From Fratercula arctica (lineage: Eukaryota; Chordata; Aves; Charadriiformes; Alcidae), in contig CANTUZ010000001.1 of NCBI GenBank assembly GCA_947846985.1, positions 2,728,001-2,792,000 of the forward strand: DNA of 64,000 bases, written 5' to 3'. Each line of letters starts with the position of its first letter. Position 1 is the first letter of the stretch. The position numbers and the translations under genes are program-made. The notes beneath the pieces are model-generated. The model did not search any database, was not told where the DNA came from, and saw nothing but the letters and a program-made list of their open reading frames with translations. Below are positions 43,209 through 55,500 of this stretch, one piece after another.

Positions 43209-46200
43209 GAATGGGAGCATTGCACAATGTCCCCTGCCCCTGGACCTAGCTGGGAATCATTCCTCTCCTTTATAAAAGGAGGTTGGTTTTTTTGGAGAGC
43301 TTTGGAGCCCCAGGGGGTGCAGTCCTCAGGGATGGATGATGTTGCAGAACCAGCTCTGAAAATGCATTGGTTTGTTTATTTAGCCTAAGGCTGCTGCTTT
43401 TTGCTCTGATGATAACTAGGCAACAAGATGTGCAAGAGAAAAACTGAATTTCTTCATTTGCCTGTCAAATTCAGTGGTGCTCCCTTCAGACATGGGGCTG
43501 GATGGGCAATACTAGAGTTTTTGTCCTATTCTGTCCTAGGAAATCATGGACTTGGCAACTGTGCAAAACACCTCTCCTGGTCTGGTGCACAATAACATCT
43601 AGGTAAAAGCTGTGTTCTTTTCCAGCCTTTATGAGAACAGGGGTCAAGTGTTGTCCCAACCCATGACAGGTGGGTTCAAAATCCCAGGTTTAAATAAGCT
43701 CCATTCTGGGCTGTTCTCTCCATCCTGGCCCTATCTATCCCATGTCTTCTGCCAAATAGGCTGATGTATGCTCAGCAATGTGTTGACTGACATATGTTTT
43801 GGTAGCTTAAAGCTCTGGCTCTTCTGGAGAAGCCCCAATGGGCATCGCGAAAACGCTGCGGTTGGCTGCACTGCGCTGGCAAGTGGGATCCTGTCCTTAG
43901 CTCCTGGTTTTGCCACCACTCTTGTCTGCCAAGGGGACATACCCGCTGCTTTTCTGCAGCATCTTGATGTGCCTCAATGCCTAATTATGTCTATACATCC
44001 AGCCTGCCCCTATTTTAGTTGTAAGGGTCTAGGGTCTACTTTTTTCCTTTTCCCTTCCTTTCTTCATCTTTCTTTACCAAACTTCTCCTTTTTTGTAGTC
44101 TCTATGCTCTGGAGGAAAGCATGAGTGAGACAAGAGGTCCTAAAGCCTTTACAGACCAGCTTCTCCAGGGTTTCTTATCTGATGGGAGGCCAAGGCTTTT
44201 TGGAAGTGCAGCTTTCACACCCTTCAGTGTTAGTTCTCAGGTTTCCTGCTTTTCCCGTGGCGCCAAGGTTGATGTATCCAGTGTCACCCCTTGAGTGCGC
44301 AAGAGCTGATCTGCTGGGCCTGTGAGAAACCCTTGGAGTGAAAATACTCAAAATAAAAGGCTCCCAATCAACAATTTTTACCCTTACAGATTTATGAAGG
44401 CAAAAATCTGAAAAAAGAATATACTGAATTTGCTGCTCCTCGTGTACTGTCTCATTCTGCAAAAGCACTTCTGTGTTCTGCCCAGTTGATTTGTTTTGCA
44501 GCTTTTTAGCTGAACGGGATGGTTTGGAGTTAGCAAAGAGCAATGTGGACCCTGGCCTGTGTGTTGTGTGTGAAGAAGGCACGGTGCAAGGGTTCCTGGT
44601 GCTTTTTGTCACTTTTTGGCTTTTCACTATATAGATACTTCTCCCTCTCCTAACGTTATAAGACTGCTAGGCTGTCTCAGCTGAGCAGCGCTCTTAATGC
44701 TCCATACAGACCTTGCCTTGCTGTCCTTTGTCAGATATCAGCAATGTGTGCTACAAAGGTTATGGCAGCAAGTTTTTGATCATGCGTGGGCTGTCTTCTC
44801 TATTAGCCTCTCAAAAGACAAGACAGTAATAAGTTATTTTTCAGATGAGTTGAGCAGTGATGAGTGACTCAACCCTTCCAAGTCCACCTCTAGAAACCTT
44901 CGGCTGCAGAGAAGTAGCAAGAGAAGGTGTAGGAGGAACTGTGGTAGGTTATGCTCCTGGCTTGTCTCAGTGTAGGCTTGGTTGGCCATGCCAACAGCCT
45001 CTGCTATAGGACATGAGATGTACTCCGGATACCTGATTGGAGACTGGGGAGCAGAAGCTTCTCGCCCTCGCATGGCACAAGATTACACTGTTTTCAAGGA
45101 CTGGTGCTAAAATTAGAACTTGATACCACAATGACACCGGGGCATTCCCAAAAGTCTCAAATTACGTCCTAATTTAAGGTAACCCATGGCTCCTGTTGGT
45201 TTCAGGAGGATGTTAAGAGGACGTTAGGATGCCTGCTTGCTTCTGCAAAGTAGGGTGCTGCTTGTATGGATTTGCATGATGGTTTCACCTCCATATGTGA
45301 AAACAGCTCCCACTGTTCCCACTTCAGCGCTGTAGGGTAAAACTTCCCTTGGGAGAGATGCCAAGTGAAAGTTGCATTAATACACAGCTTTAAAGAAGAA
45401 TCCCAGCCCTTATTTAGGTCTTTTTTTATTTTTCTCCTCTCCCTCTCTTGGGTTGTCTAGGGAGAAAGATGTGGTCTTTGAGCCTAACCTTATGAAAAAT
45501 TGTGTCTTGCAATTTCTTGGCTAGATATAAGTAAGTGGGTTCCCAGTGTTAGGGGAAAAAGTCAAAAGTCCTGGTCTCAGTATCAGGGAGAAACATAAGA
45601 GGCAAGTAGACTAAATTTACTGGGATTTTTATTCTGTATTGGGCAAATCGTGGTTGTAGAACTGTTGCTTTTTGTATATGGCTTATCTTAATGGGATACC
45701 AGTTACAGTCATTGACTGGAGAGCCATGTAGCAGACTGGGGCTAGGTGCTTGGAAGCCAAGAAGGTAATTAGACATGTGCCAACGTTTTTGTTTAAAACC
45801 ACAAATGCAAATGCACCTGCTGCTGGTTGGTGCCATGTATTCAGTGCAAACACTTGTGCACAACCCACCTTGATGCCGGGCCAAACTGGGGTGGTCCAAA
45901 TATGCAGAAAGGTGCAGAGACACCTGCAAAACCAGAGGTGACCCCGAATAAAAGGAGTGCCCTTGACTTGTTGTCATGCTCCCAGTGCTGCAGCTGCTGG
46001 GTGGATTGGCACTCAACCAGCCGGGCACAGCCTGCTGGAGCACCTAAAATAATTGAAGTGCTGGTGCACTTAAAATAATCAGGCAGCCTTCTGAGTTGCA
46101 AAGAATAATTTAATCATTTCCCATCTGACGAAGACCAAAATCCTTCCCATTTTGAAGTGGAGGTCATGGTAGTTTAATAAATGCATTAGGGCAGCTGTAG

Positions 46201-46745
46201 TAAATGCACCTGGAACTGCAAATCACTGTGCTGCGTTTTAGTCTCAAATAGTGCTGCTTTATTCTGGTCAAAATTGAGTTCACCAGGTAAAGTCCAGAAA
46301 TGGCTTGCAAGCCTCTTAGCTTTGGATGTAGCCGTTCAAGATGCAAAGTGCTGGTGTGGTTTTTATCTTCTAATTGGAAATGAATTCTTGCATAGCATCC
46401 TGCGTTCTGTCCACTCCCTCCCCAGGTCTTGGCTAAAGTGGGAAGACGCAACTAAAATATTCATAAATATTTTGATTTTGAGAGTTGGTGGAGAGAAATG
46501 TTTAGATAAGAATTCATTGTGATAAAGTAGCTAGCTTGCCTTTTGAATATTTTGTGTGATAGCGGTTATTCTGGCAACTCTGGAAAAGTAAAATAAGTGT
46601 GTGAAAGACACTTTACTGTGGGCTTCTAGGAAATATCTGATTTGAAAAAGGAACTTGGGAACTTGGAGGGTTGGTTGTTTTGTTGTTTTTCTGTTTGGCT
46701 TTTTTTTTTTTCCAACCCTACCTCTGAGTGTTTTGATTTTTTTTG

Positions 46746-46774
<29 letters not shown>
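46746..46774. repeat. T29 homopolymer
   Basis: This is the longest mononucleotide run in the window, preceded by more T-rich sequence (46694-46704 and 46735-46744). It could be the poly(A) tail of a minus-strand retroposed sequence, but the adjoining bases to the right match nothing I know. Confidence 0.85.
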
Positions 46775-46777
<3 letters not shown>

Positions 46778-49768
46778 TTAAGAATTACTATTCCTAGAAA
46801 CAGAACTTGTCTTTTTGGATGGCTTTGCATGGTGTTGAGAGGATGAGATGATGCCCATCCTCCTGGAGAGCACAATGTATAGACATGAGGTCAACCCATC
46901 CCAAAATTGAGAGCTTGCACTCTCTCACCTGGGTGGTCAGAGACAAAAGATGAGCAGGAGGGAATTAGGAAGTGGAGAAAAAATAAATATGTGGACAAGC
47001 TTTGGGGAAAAGATCATTGAACAAATGTACTGGCAGATTTTTGGATTGTTGGCTTGCTTGCGGGGTGGTGATGAAATGCTTTTTGTGTGTCTTCTGAACT
47101 GGTGAAAAAAAAAAAAAGGCTTTGAGCTTAAGTAATTCATGTATCAACATCTTGAGCTTTGTTTAAACACTTTTGTCTATGATCATAGCGCTGGCTTGAA
47201 ATAGGATTATGGTTTCTTTTTCTTGGCTTCCTGAAATCTTGCTTAAGGAGGACTTCAGCTCTATTATTAAGCCATATTTACTATGTAAGGACACTAACAC
47301 CGATGATGAAAGCTTGTGAAATAATTCATGTGCTTCTTGTGTGTTTGGCTACTGCTTTCTATTTGTTACAGCTTTCTACAGCAGATTTGCTTTCACATAA
47401 TTTGGTGGGAGGAGGGTTATATACATATGAATCTAATTACTTTAAATGGTAGGGAAGGAGTCCTCCATAGCTGTGTGCTCTGTCATTCCTGTCTGCAAAA
47501 TTGCAGCTATTTATCCTCCTCGGGGTCCTGTTGCAGTCAAATTCCAGATGTCAGTGTGCGGGGTTTTAAAAATGATTTTAATTTTCTTGCAGGTCTAGAG
47601 AGGGTGTCAGGATCGATTTGCTGTCTGTGAATACAGACTTTACTTTTGTGGACTCTGAGCTTGAAAGGCAACTTCAGGGACTCTGTGTATCTTCTCGTAG
47701 GCTTTGGGAATATCGAAAACCAAATTATCCAGATCAGTTTCTTCTTGAAAATGTTACTTTTCCTGTAGAGACATTGGGAAGGCTTGTGGGGAAAATGCGA
47801 TAGGTTGGGTTATCTTGATGCAACTGCTCATGCCTACAAAATGTCCCTACTGCTGCCGTCTTGGAGCCAAACAGGTGCAGGCTTGATGCGAGAAGCAAAT
47901 ATTTTTAATTGTTTTCAGGGGTCACAAACCATATTGTGCCTTTTACAAGCAAAGAGATGTCCAAGTTGTGGACTCCTGAAAAATTCAAGATTTAACCTCT
48001 TGTTTCCCTGTTTCTGAACTGCAGGTAGGGGCAAAAATAAAACATGGATGCAGCAGAGACCTGCTTGGCTGTTGAGTGAAGTTGTTGATCATTACGATTC
48101 CTCTGGAAGAGCTTTCCTGGTGGTGTTTTTTAGGAATAAATGGGGTATATTTCTATGAACCAGTTGTACTATTTTAACCCTGCTCCCTTCATCTCATGTA
48201 GTTCTTCCTTTTTACGTGGTCCCAAGGCTGGGTTTGCTCTGCTTATTGCACTTGTTAAAGAAAAAGCAATTCTCCTGTCTGGGAATGAATCCTTGCAGTA
48301 CGTGGTCCTTCCCATTTGTGGATGAGGAGGAGAAACAAAGTCCAAAGGCGTCAGGTTGGGTTTTGGGAGGTTTGTTGGACTTTTTTGCTGCCAGCACCTT
48401 TTTCATGGCTGTTGAGCAGCATTTCTTTTTTGTGGCTGGAGGCAGGTGTGATCTCCTTCCACACACCCATGAAATGGGGAAAGAAAGGAGGAGATCTTCT
48501 GCAGACAGCAAGGAGAGTTCACATGTCTAGGACTTGCACGTGGTCCAAGCAAAACATCATCAAGCTATTGCTCCAGGCCAGTCTGCCCCACTGTAGGAGA
48601 TCACAGTTCAGTATTTTACTGGCACGCTGGTTTTCCCTCGCCTTGTTCCATGTACAGGGATGTTCAATACAGTTGTTTTCAAGATGCTTTTATTACTTAT
48701 TGTCTGCTATTCGAACCTTGATACAGATCTATCAATTTCCTTTGGCCTTTCGTGACTTTCCCTCTGGAGCATCTGGTGATGGTTCATCCTTGGAAAAGGC
48801 TGAACTGTTTTCTTTGAATATGTTACACTAAAAAACCCCTACAGTTGGAGAGTACAAAACTGGGCTGGAGCAGGCACTCAGGGTGGTGGGAAATTAGAGA
48901 AACTGAATTCCTGGGGGGCTTTGTAAAATTACTGGGCTGATGGAAGGTAGAGAGCTGGCCGGGTTATGGACTAAGCAAGCAGCAAATCTCCTTCCAGTGT
49001 CTGCCACGTGCTCAAACACTGTCATATGTCCTCAGAAGACAAATAAAGCTGTGTCTCTGCCCCAGAGGACAACTTTTGAGGGGAACTACTAGATTCAGGG
49101 GAGTACCTCTAGCTGTTACAGTTGCTTTTTATTATTATTTATTTTTTTAAATTTTCTACCATTGGTACTTTCAAGGCTAAAAAAGTGGCTTTGCTTGTGC
49201 ATTTGTCATGTTCTGGTCAGCAAACTAGGACCATACTGAAAAGCCTCCAAACACACATCTTTCAAGCCTGTGGTTTTCACATCTGTCTGTCCCTGATGAC
49301 GGTGGCTGGACAGACCTTGGATGAGGAGCAAGGCTGGTGCAACTTCCCAAAGTCTGGAAGCTGCAAAGGCTTGCAGTGTGCTCTGGGTGGTCAAACGGTC
49401 CCAATGTTTGGGTAACATGAACCACAGTCAGGACCGTGGGAAGCTCCAGACACCACATTGGGTGTCCACCACAAGAGATGTGGAAGGGGAAAGGTAAACC
49501 CTACATCCTGCATGAACACCCAAGTCTTTGCAGATGCTATGCTGGTGCAACCCTGGGGAAGAAGAGAGTGGAAAATACAGTAGGTTTGCCCCTCCTTGCT
49601 TGTCTTTCCCTACCATATAATTTTTTTTTTGACTCATTAGACATCTCACTGTAATCAAACAAAACTTCTGTGCAACTTCCAGCACCTACTCGTGCTGGTC
49701 TAGCCCACTGAGACAGGTTTGCTCATTCAAAGAGCCCAATAAAAGCAGGATCTGCTAAAGCAAAAATC

Positions 49769-49786
49769 TTTTTTTTTTTTTTTTTT
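49769..49786. repeat. T18 homopolymer
   Basis: A pure run of 18 T's; no repeat family is recognised on either side. Confidence 0.8.
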
Positions 49787-52267
49787 CCTGATTTAATGAG
49801 ATCAGCTTGGGCTGTGCTGTAGCAAGGGAAGTGGGTGTGTTTGAGTGAAATCTGGCTGCAGTCCTGAATTGCTGTTTAGAGAAGGTTCTCCTCTTGTTCT
49901 CCTTGTCTTCTTCATCAGCCAAATGGGTTGGTGGAGACACATTCCCTGGATCTCAATCTGAGCTGTCATTTTTTCCTTATTTATCATCATGCAGGGTGGA
50001 TCTTTTGCCTCCTGCTTCTGTATATACCCCTGAGTAGGGGAGTAAATGTTCTGGTTTGTGGGGTATTTTCTTAGCCAGTACAGAAAGATGCTTTGGTTGA
50101 AAAGATGCTGTTGGAGAGAGATGCTCATGCTACAGAATTTTTATCGTAAAATTAAAGTGAATCCTAAATGTAATGAAGCATAAAAGAAGGGAGGTGCCAT
50201 GTATCACTATTTATGGCATTATGGTAATTATGCTTCCAAAGCAGATTTTTAATTTGTACCCTGCTAGGGTTGTTGACTGTAATTTATAATCCAATAAACC
50301 TATAGGTTGTTGCTCAAGGCAGACAGGCATGTTATAGCAAGCCAAACCTAATAATTTAGAAGCGGTTTATTAAGCTCAATAGCTTCCACAGTGCAATTGC
50401 TTTTATGGGCTGGTTTATGCCATTTGGCACTACCTTGTTTTGTTTCTAGTGTGCTGCTGTGTTACGGATTTATGGCTGCAACCCAAGAATAGCTTGTCTA
50501 ATTTCTCTTGGTGGGGGGAAAATGACGTGGTGATATGACTTGCTTTCCAACATCTCCGTGCTGGAGAGAGGTGACTCTGAGCGGACACTCTTAGGAATAG
50601 GTGTGAGATGACAGTGAGGAAAGGGATGCTTGTGTGCTTTTCAAGTTGGGCTTATATCTGCCCTGATTTATAGCTTTTGTAGATCCCTTGGCTCTAAGTT
50701 TGTTGGCTGACAGAGCAGGACTTCTTTATTTGCTCTTGAATGCTTTCTGGGAAGCAGCTTGGTGGAAGAAGCTCCTGGGAATTTTTATATTAAAGTAAGA
50801 GAAGACTAGGACAGGAGTCCTTCCGCTCCATAGCGAGCACGGCCAAAGCTTTTAGTCACCCAGACCGCGTAGCTCTAATATCAGTTGAGAGTCTGTAGAT
50901 GGCCAAGACGCTTGTGTTATTCACAGTCAGTGCAGTGAAGATGTCTGCATTATGTTTGAGGAGTACAGCCCTTGAATGATCTGAAATCCAGAGGAGAATG
51001 GGGACTAGTTTGCCTGAGCCTTGATGAACCTTGCTCTAAAGTCACGTCCTGTTGCTTTCAAAACTGTTTGGGGATGTTTAGCCCTTGCAAAAATGTTTTC
51101 TGCAGAGTATCTATGTGAGTCCTGTGGATCCCAAGTCTGTAGCTGGTGCAGGGATGGTGGTTTGTGGTTGGGTTTTTTTTTTGTTTTGTTTGTTAGTTTG
51201 GTTGTTTTGGGTTTTTTTTTGGCTTTTTTTGAGGCTGCTTTACCTCAAATCAAAGATCTGGCTCTCCTTTTTTTTAGCAAGTGTTTAGTGACTCTAACCT
51301 AGGAAGCCTCCCGAGCGATGGTTGTTTGAGGTATATACATTGTAGTGTCTATTGAAAGGGTGCAGCTGAAAAAATAGGAAGAAAGATGGGCTTATACTGA
51401 GCACTAATCCATCTAAGGAACGGTCCATCTTAGTTGGAAGATTTCACATTTAACTGTGTGCCTTCCCCTCCCTCCATACGAGGGGGGAATAGTGGGGTGC
51501 GCAACTCTTTACTCCACCAGTGCAAGCAATGGGTTAAAGAAGAAATCCCCTTATTTTTTGCTGTATCAAGCCCTGTGACGAAGTAGAAGATATGTGATTT
51601 CATTCAGTACTGACTTGTATACTCCATTTATTACCCAAGCGTATGCGTAAAGCATTTTTTGTGTACCACAGAACTTAGTTTCAATAAGGTGGAGTTTGTT
51701 TTTTTTTTTTTTAAATACCTGCCAGCAGAAAAATTCAGAGTTCAACCTTCTTCTCCAAACTCTTGTGTGATTCTGACACATTTATTTTATACTCTTTCTT
51801 GCATGACCCCAGGCAGCTACGGCATCTGTCTTGCGGTTTCCTACATACACATCTGCTGTGTGAAATGGCAGTCACCGGGGAACACTGCGTGCTAATAACT
51901 CAGTTCTGCAGACAGCATTAAACCTATGAAGAATAAAAAGATTTAGTCACAAGAATAAATCCTCCAGTTCCTCTGAAGTCCAAACTGCTCGCTGGAGACC
52001 TTCTAATGCAGGCGATGTGCAAGGAGCGAGCTTTAGCCCGTCTAATGAGCACAACCCAAACTTCTGCCACTGCCAGTGTGGAGAAAGCACCGGGACACCG
52101 TCTTCCCAGCCATGCAAACAACTGCTGAATAAATACTTCCAGTGAATAGTCAATTGGCACTGAGCAGAACTGAGTGTGGAATTGGTCTGGGCTGCTTCTC
52201 TTCTTCAAACTGAATTAACTCATGGGCTTTGGCTGAGGAGCGAGTGAATTTGGCCCATAGTTTCCCA

Positions 52268-52525
52268 ATCGTAGAATCGTTATGGTTGGGAGAGACCTTT
52301 AAGATCACCAAGTCCAACCTTTAACCTAGCACTGCCAAGTTACCACTAAACCATGTCCTTAAGCCCTACATCTACCCATCTTTTAAATACCTCCAGAGAT
52401 AGTGACTCCACCACTTCCATGGGCAGCCTGTTCCAATGCTTAACAACCCTTTTGGTGAAGACATTTTTCTTAATATCCAACCTAAACCTCCCCTGGCGCA
52501 ACTTGAGGCCATTTCCTCTTGTCCA
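52268..52525 (-). mobile_element. CR1 LINE fragment, ORF2 end and 3' UTR
   Basis: On the plus strand it starts aatcgtagaatcgttatggt, then agagacctttaagatcacca, cactgccaagttaccactaa and cttccatgggcagcctgttc, and it is recognisable to atttcctcttgtcc. The minus frame reads [20 protein letters not shown]. It may extend in degraded form to about 52575. Confidence 0.94.
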
Positions 52526-55500
52526 TTCCTGCAACCTGTGCCTTTGGGTATTTCCAAGCGGAGAGAGACCTCTCCATTCCCTTATTGCGTTTTTTGGGCA
52601 TGGATGTATCAAGCCAAAGGGAGGTGTTGTGCTCCAAGGCGTAGCCAAGGACATGATCCAAATTGTGTAAGGGACCAGCAAGCTGGATCTGCTCATTTAA
52701 ATGGTCCAGCAGCTGTTGTATTGGAGGTTTGACTTAAACTGGATGTTTTAGCGCCTGTCTCTGGCAACAGTTCTCTTCCTTGAAATACCAACATCCATAT
52801 GTAGTTTTCCCTGTGGCTTCCTAATATGAGGTTGAGGGTGTCACGTTCCACATTTTTCCTGTCTCACCTCCTGCAAGCTCAACTGTAAATCAGGTTGGGC
52901 TGTGGTCCCAGCCTGCTTCCAGTCTGCCGCCATGTGATTTATTAACATTATTTTTTTGTCTGACAGAGTGCAATCATTGCGTTGGGCCTTTTGTGGGGGT
53001 CCCGGGCTGGAGAAATCAGTTTTGACGTCGTTTCCTTAATGGATTAACAATCAGCAGAAAAGCTTTGCTCATCAAAGATTCATGCCCTTTTGCTGGTGGA
53101 AAAAAATGTTTCTGATGCCAGGCAAGAACTAGCTCCATCTTTTTATCCTCTCAACCCTTTGTGTTACTCCCAGGGCTACTGGCCAGAGCCAGCAAATGCT
53201 TTGGGAAATGCCCTCTGTGATATGAGATGGATAATGGAAAATTCAGCCGTCTTTCAGACATAGGTTGATGGTGCTAGCAGTCCTTGAACTTTCAACATCT
53301 AATGGAGGTCATTTGGAGCTAGAATGTCGAGGGAGATGGTGGAAGAGTCTTTGCTTGAATAATTCAGGCAGAGTCTGAATGAAGATCGGTGGGGAATAAT
53401 CCTGTATTACTGGAAATCATGGTCCATGTATGTGTGACAGCTGTGCCCATCAGGGAGACGGGGCTTGGGGCCACCTTACTTCAGTGACCAAAGCTTACAG
53501 TTCAATCTGCCTTTGTCTTTTCTTTGTCATGAGTTTCCTAACAAAACATAACCAGTTTGTTATTAAATGCGATGAGAAAATTCAAAAGATTTGCATCCCT
53601 TAGGGATTTGGGAGCTACTTAGGTTCAGAGCTATTGCTTTTCCTTTTTTCTGCCTTTTCTAATAGCTGCAGCGTGTTTGGTACTGGAGTAAGTCCAAGGC
53701 GAGTCTCCTCTTGAGCTTGTAGACTTAAACAGCAGATGCACCTCCTACTGCTGAGCTTCCTTGCCTGTTTTTTGGATAGGAAGGAACAAAGAGTCCTTAT
53801 GTAGCTCTGCAAAATACCCGTGATATTCTCTTAGCGGCTTTGAAGCATTAATAACCTGAAAGCTGAAGAGTGATTTTTATCACGTCTATAAAAAATCGGA
53901 AATATGGCTTTGCACCTCCTATATTTAGGAGCTCCATCCATCCCACTGAAATGGGAGCCAAGGTGCCGTAGATAATTTGAATATTTCCTGTAACAAAGAA
54001 ACCTGGATTGTTTGGGCGGGCATCCTGCAGGCAGACAGTTGACAGCCTCGTGGTTGGCTGTGGGTTTGTAAATCCGGGCTTTACTTTTCCATTGCGCCCA
54101 TGCTTTGTGTAGTCAGTGTTTAGCGTATTGTCAGTGTGAACAATAAGCAGGTGTCTTATACCTAACATGCCTCGATGGAAATAGTTGTAATTATGAACCA
54201 TGACTACCATAGCTATTAATTGAGGAAAGAATGTGTAAACCTGCTGTTTCTCGCTGGAAAAACTTGGATGCTCTGAGATGCACCAAAGAGCTCAGGGCCC
54301 AAAAAAGCCCAGCTAACAAATAAAACCAGAACTGTGGCTCATTGCACATCACCCCAAAAATGTCCACCTCAACGATGCAATCTTCTACTTGGGGATTTTG
54401 ATGTCAAAGCAGACAGAGATGGCAGATGCCTTTTCAGTGACTGTGCAGATAACTTTCCTGCTGTGTGTTTTGTTGCACAAGCAATTGTACTCCTGCAGGG
54501 AGAGAAACGGTTTAGAAAGCTTTTTTGGGGGAGGTAAAAATTAGTTTAATGTAAAATCCAATTATTTCTTTTTATCTCTACCATGCATTTTTCTTCCCTT
54601 GTTATTCCTTCAAGTCCAAGATATTTATCATGGTCTGAACAGAGTAGGAGGAGAAGAAAAAAAATCACTTCTGATAGCAACGTGGTCAGCAGCCCTTAGA
54701 GCATCTTGACTGTCTGCCAAGGGTCCCTTCCATCGTGTAACCAGGAAATAAAGATTGAAGGGCTGCTCTTAAACTTCTGAAGTGAACAAAATGCCTGTGG
54801 CAACCTGAGTGCCCAAGCTGGCTGCTCAGCCTCTCTGCAGGGCTCTTTCACTTGAGGAAAGTGCCTTGAAGGGTGTCCACGTATTGAGCTGTTAATGTCT
54901 GGATGGGTTTCACCTCCCTGCTTCTCTCTTGCCACTTTCACTGAAGTTTCTGTTGAGGACAAGATACCCAATAAGGGCTTCTTTTGACTGCTTAAATGCC
55001 TACTTGGGAAAGGTTGCTGGATGCAAAAGCTTGAGCTGATCTCTGGAAACTCCAGATACTGAGTCCTACTGTCCCTTGCTCTGGTACTTCAGCTTCTACG
55101 CTTGCTTATTGAGAATATTATTGGCTTGTCTGCTGGGTTACCCTTGTGCCTTAAGGACCTTCACGCAGACTATAATTTGCTGTGGATTAATTGGGATGGA
55201 AAGGGAGCAGTACCCTCCAACAGTGGATGGGGCAGCTCATGGCCATTACATGAGGCTGTGATGGCCCCACCATTCAGATCATGGCCCTTTCTCTCTTGAT
55301 GTCCAGTAAGATATGAGAATAAATTAATGCCACTTGAGAAATAGAGACTGTAACTTGTTTTAGCCCATGGGGAAACAACGTTATTCCCATTAATCATCAT
55401 GGGTAGTACTAATGAAAGACTAGCCAGAGAAATTAGCTGGTACAGCAGTTTTAAAAGATAAGATGGTGGTATACCAGGATCTGAGCTGCAGAGGTGGGAT

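Larger units (their letters stand above)
43209..52267. other. Intronic sequence, longest stretch without a clear CR1
   Basis: About 9 kb of non-coding sequence. It contains T29 (46746-46774) and T18 (49769-49786) runs, other short T/A runs (47103-47117, 49620-49630, 51173-51182) and a repeat-free AT-rich block at 50130-50430. Open frames at 45549-46043 (minus, 164 codons), 47618-47803 and 48316-48831 (plus, 171 codons) carry no domain I recognise and lack supporting splice signals, so I do not call genes. Confidence 0.55.

Noticed and set aside
45549..46043. 164-codon minus-strand open frame
   Set aside because: No domain or promoter-like context; it is interwoven with several overlapping frames on both strands, as expected by chance.
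47592..47803. Exon-like open stretch after the acceptor attttcttgcag
   Set aside because: The frame ends in a stop (TAG) rather than a clean donor, and the peptide matches no GDPD5 part or other family I know.
48316..48831. 171-codon plus-strand open frame
   Set aside because: No recognisable domain, start context, splice signals or codon bias; composition fits chance in non-coding AT-moderate DNA.
53919..53928. MEF2 consensus site CTATATTTAG
   Set aside because: A single 10-bp match is expected by chance in a window of this size; no clustering with other sites.
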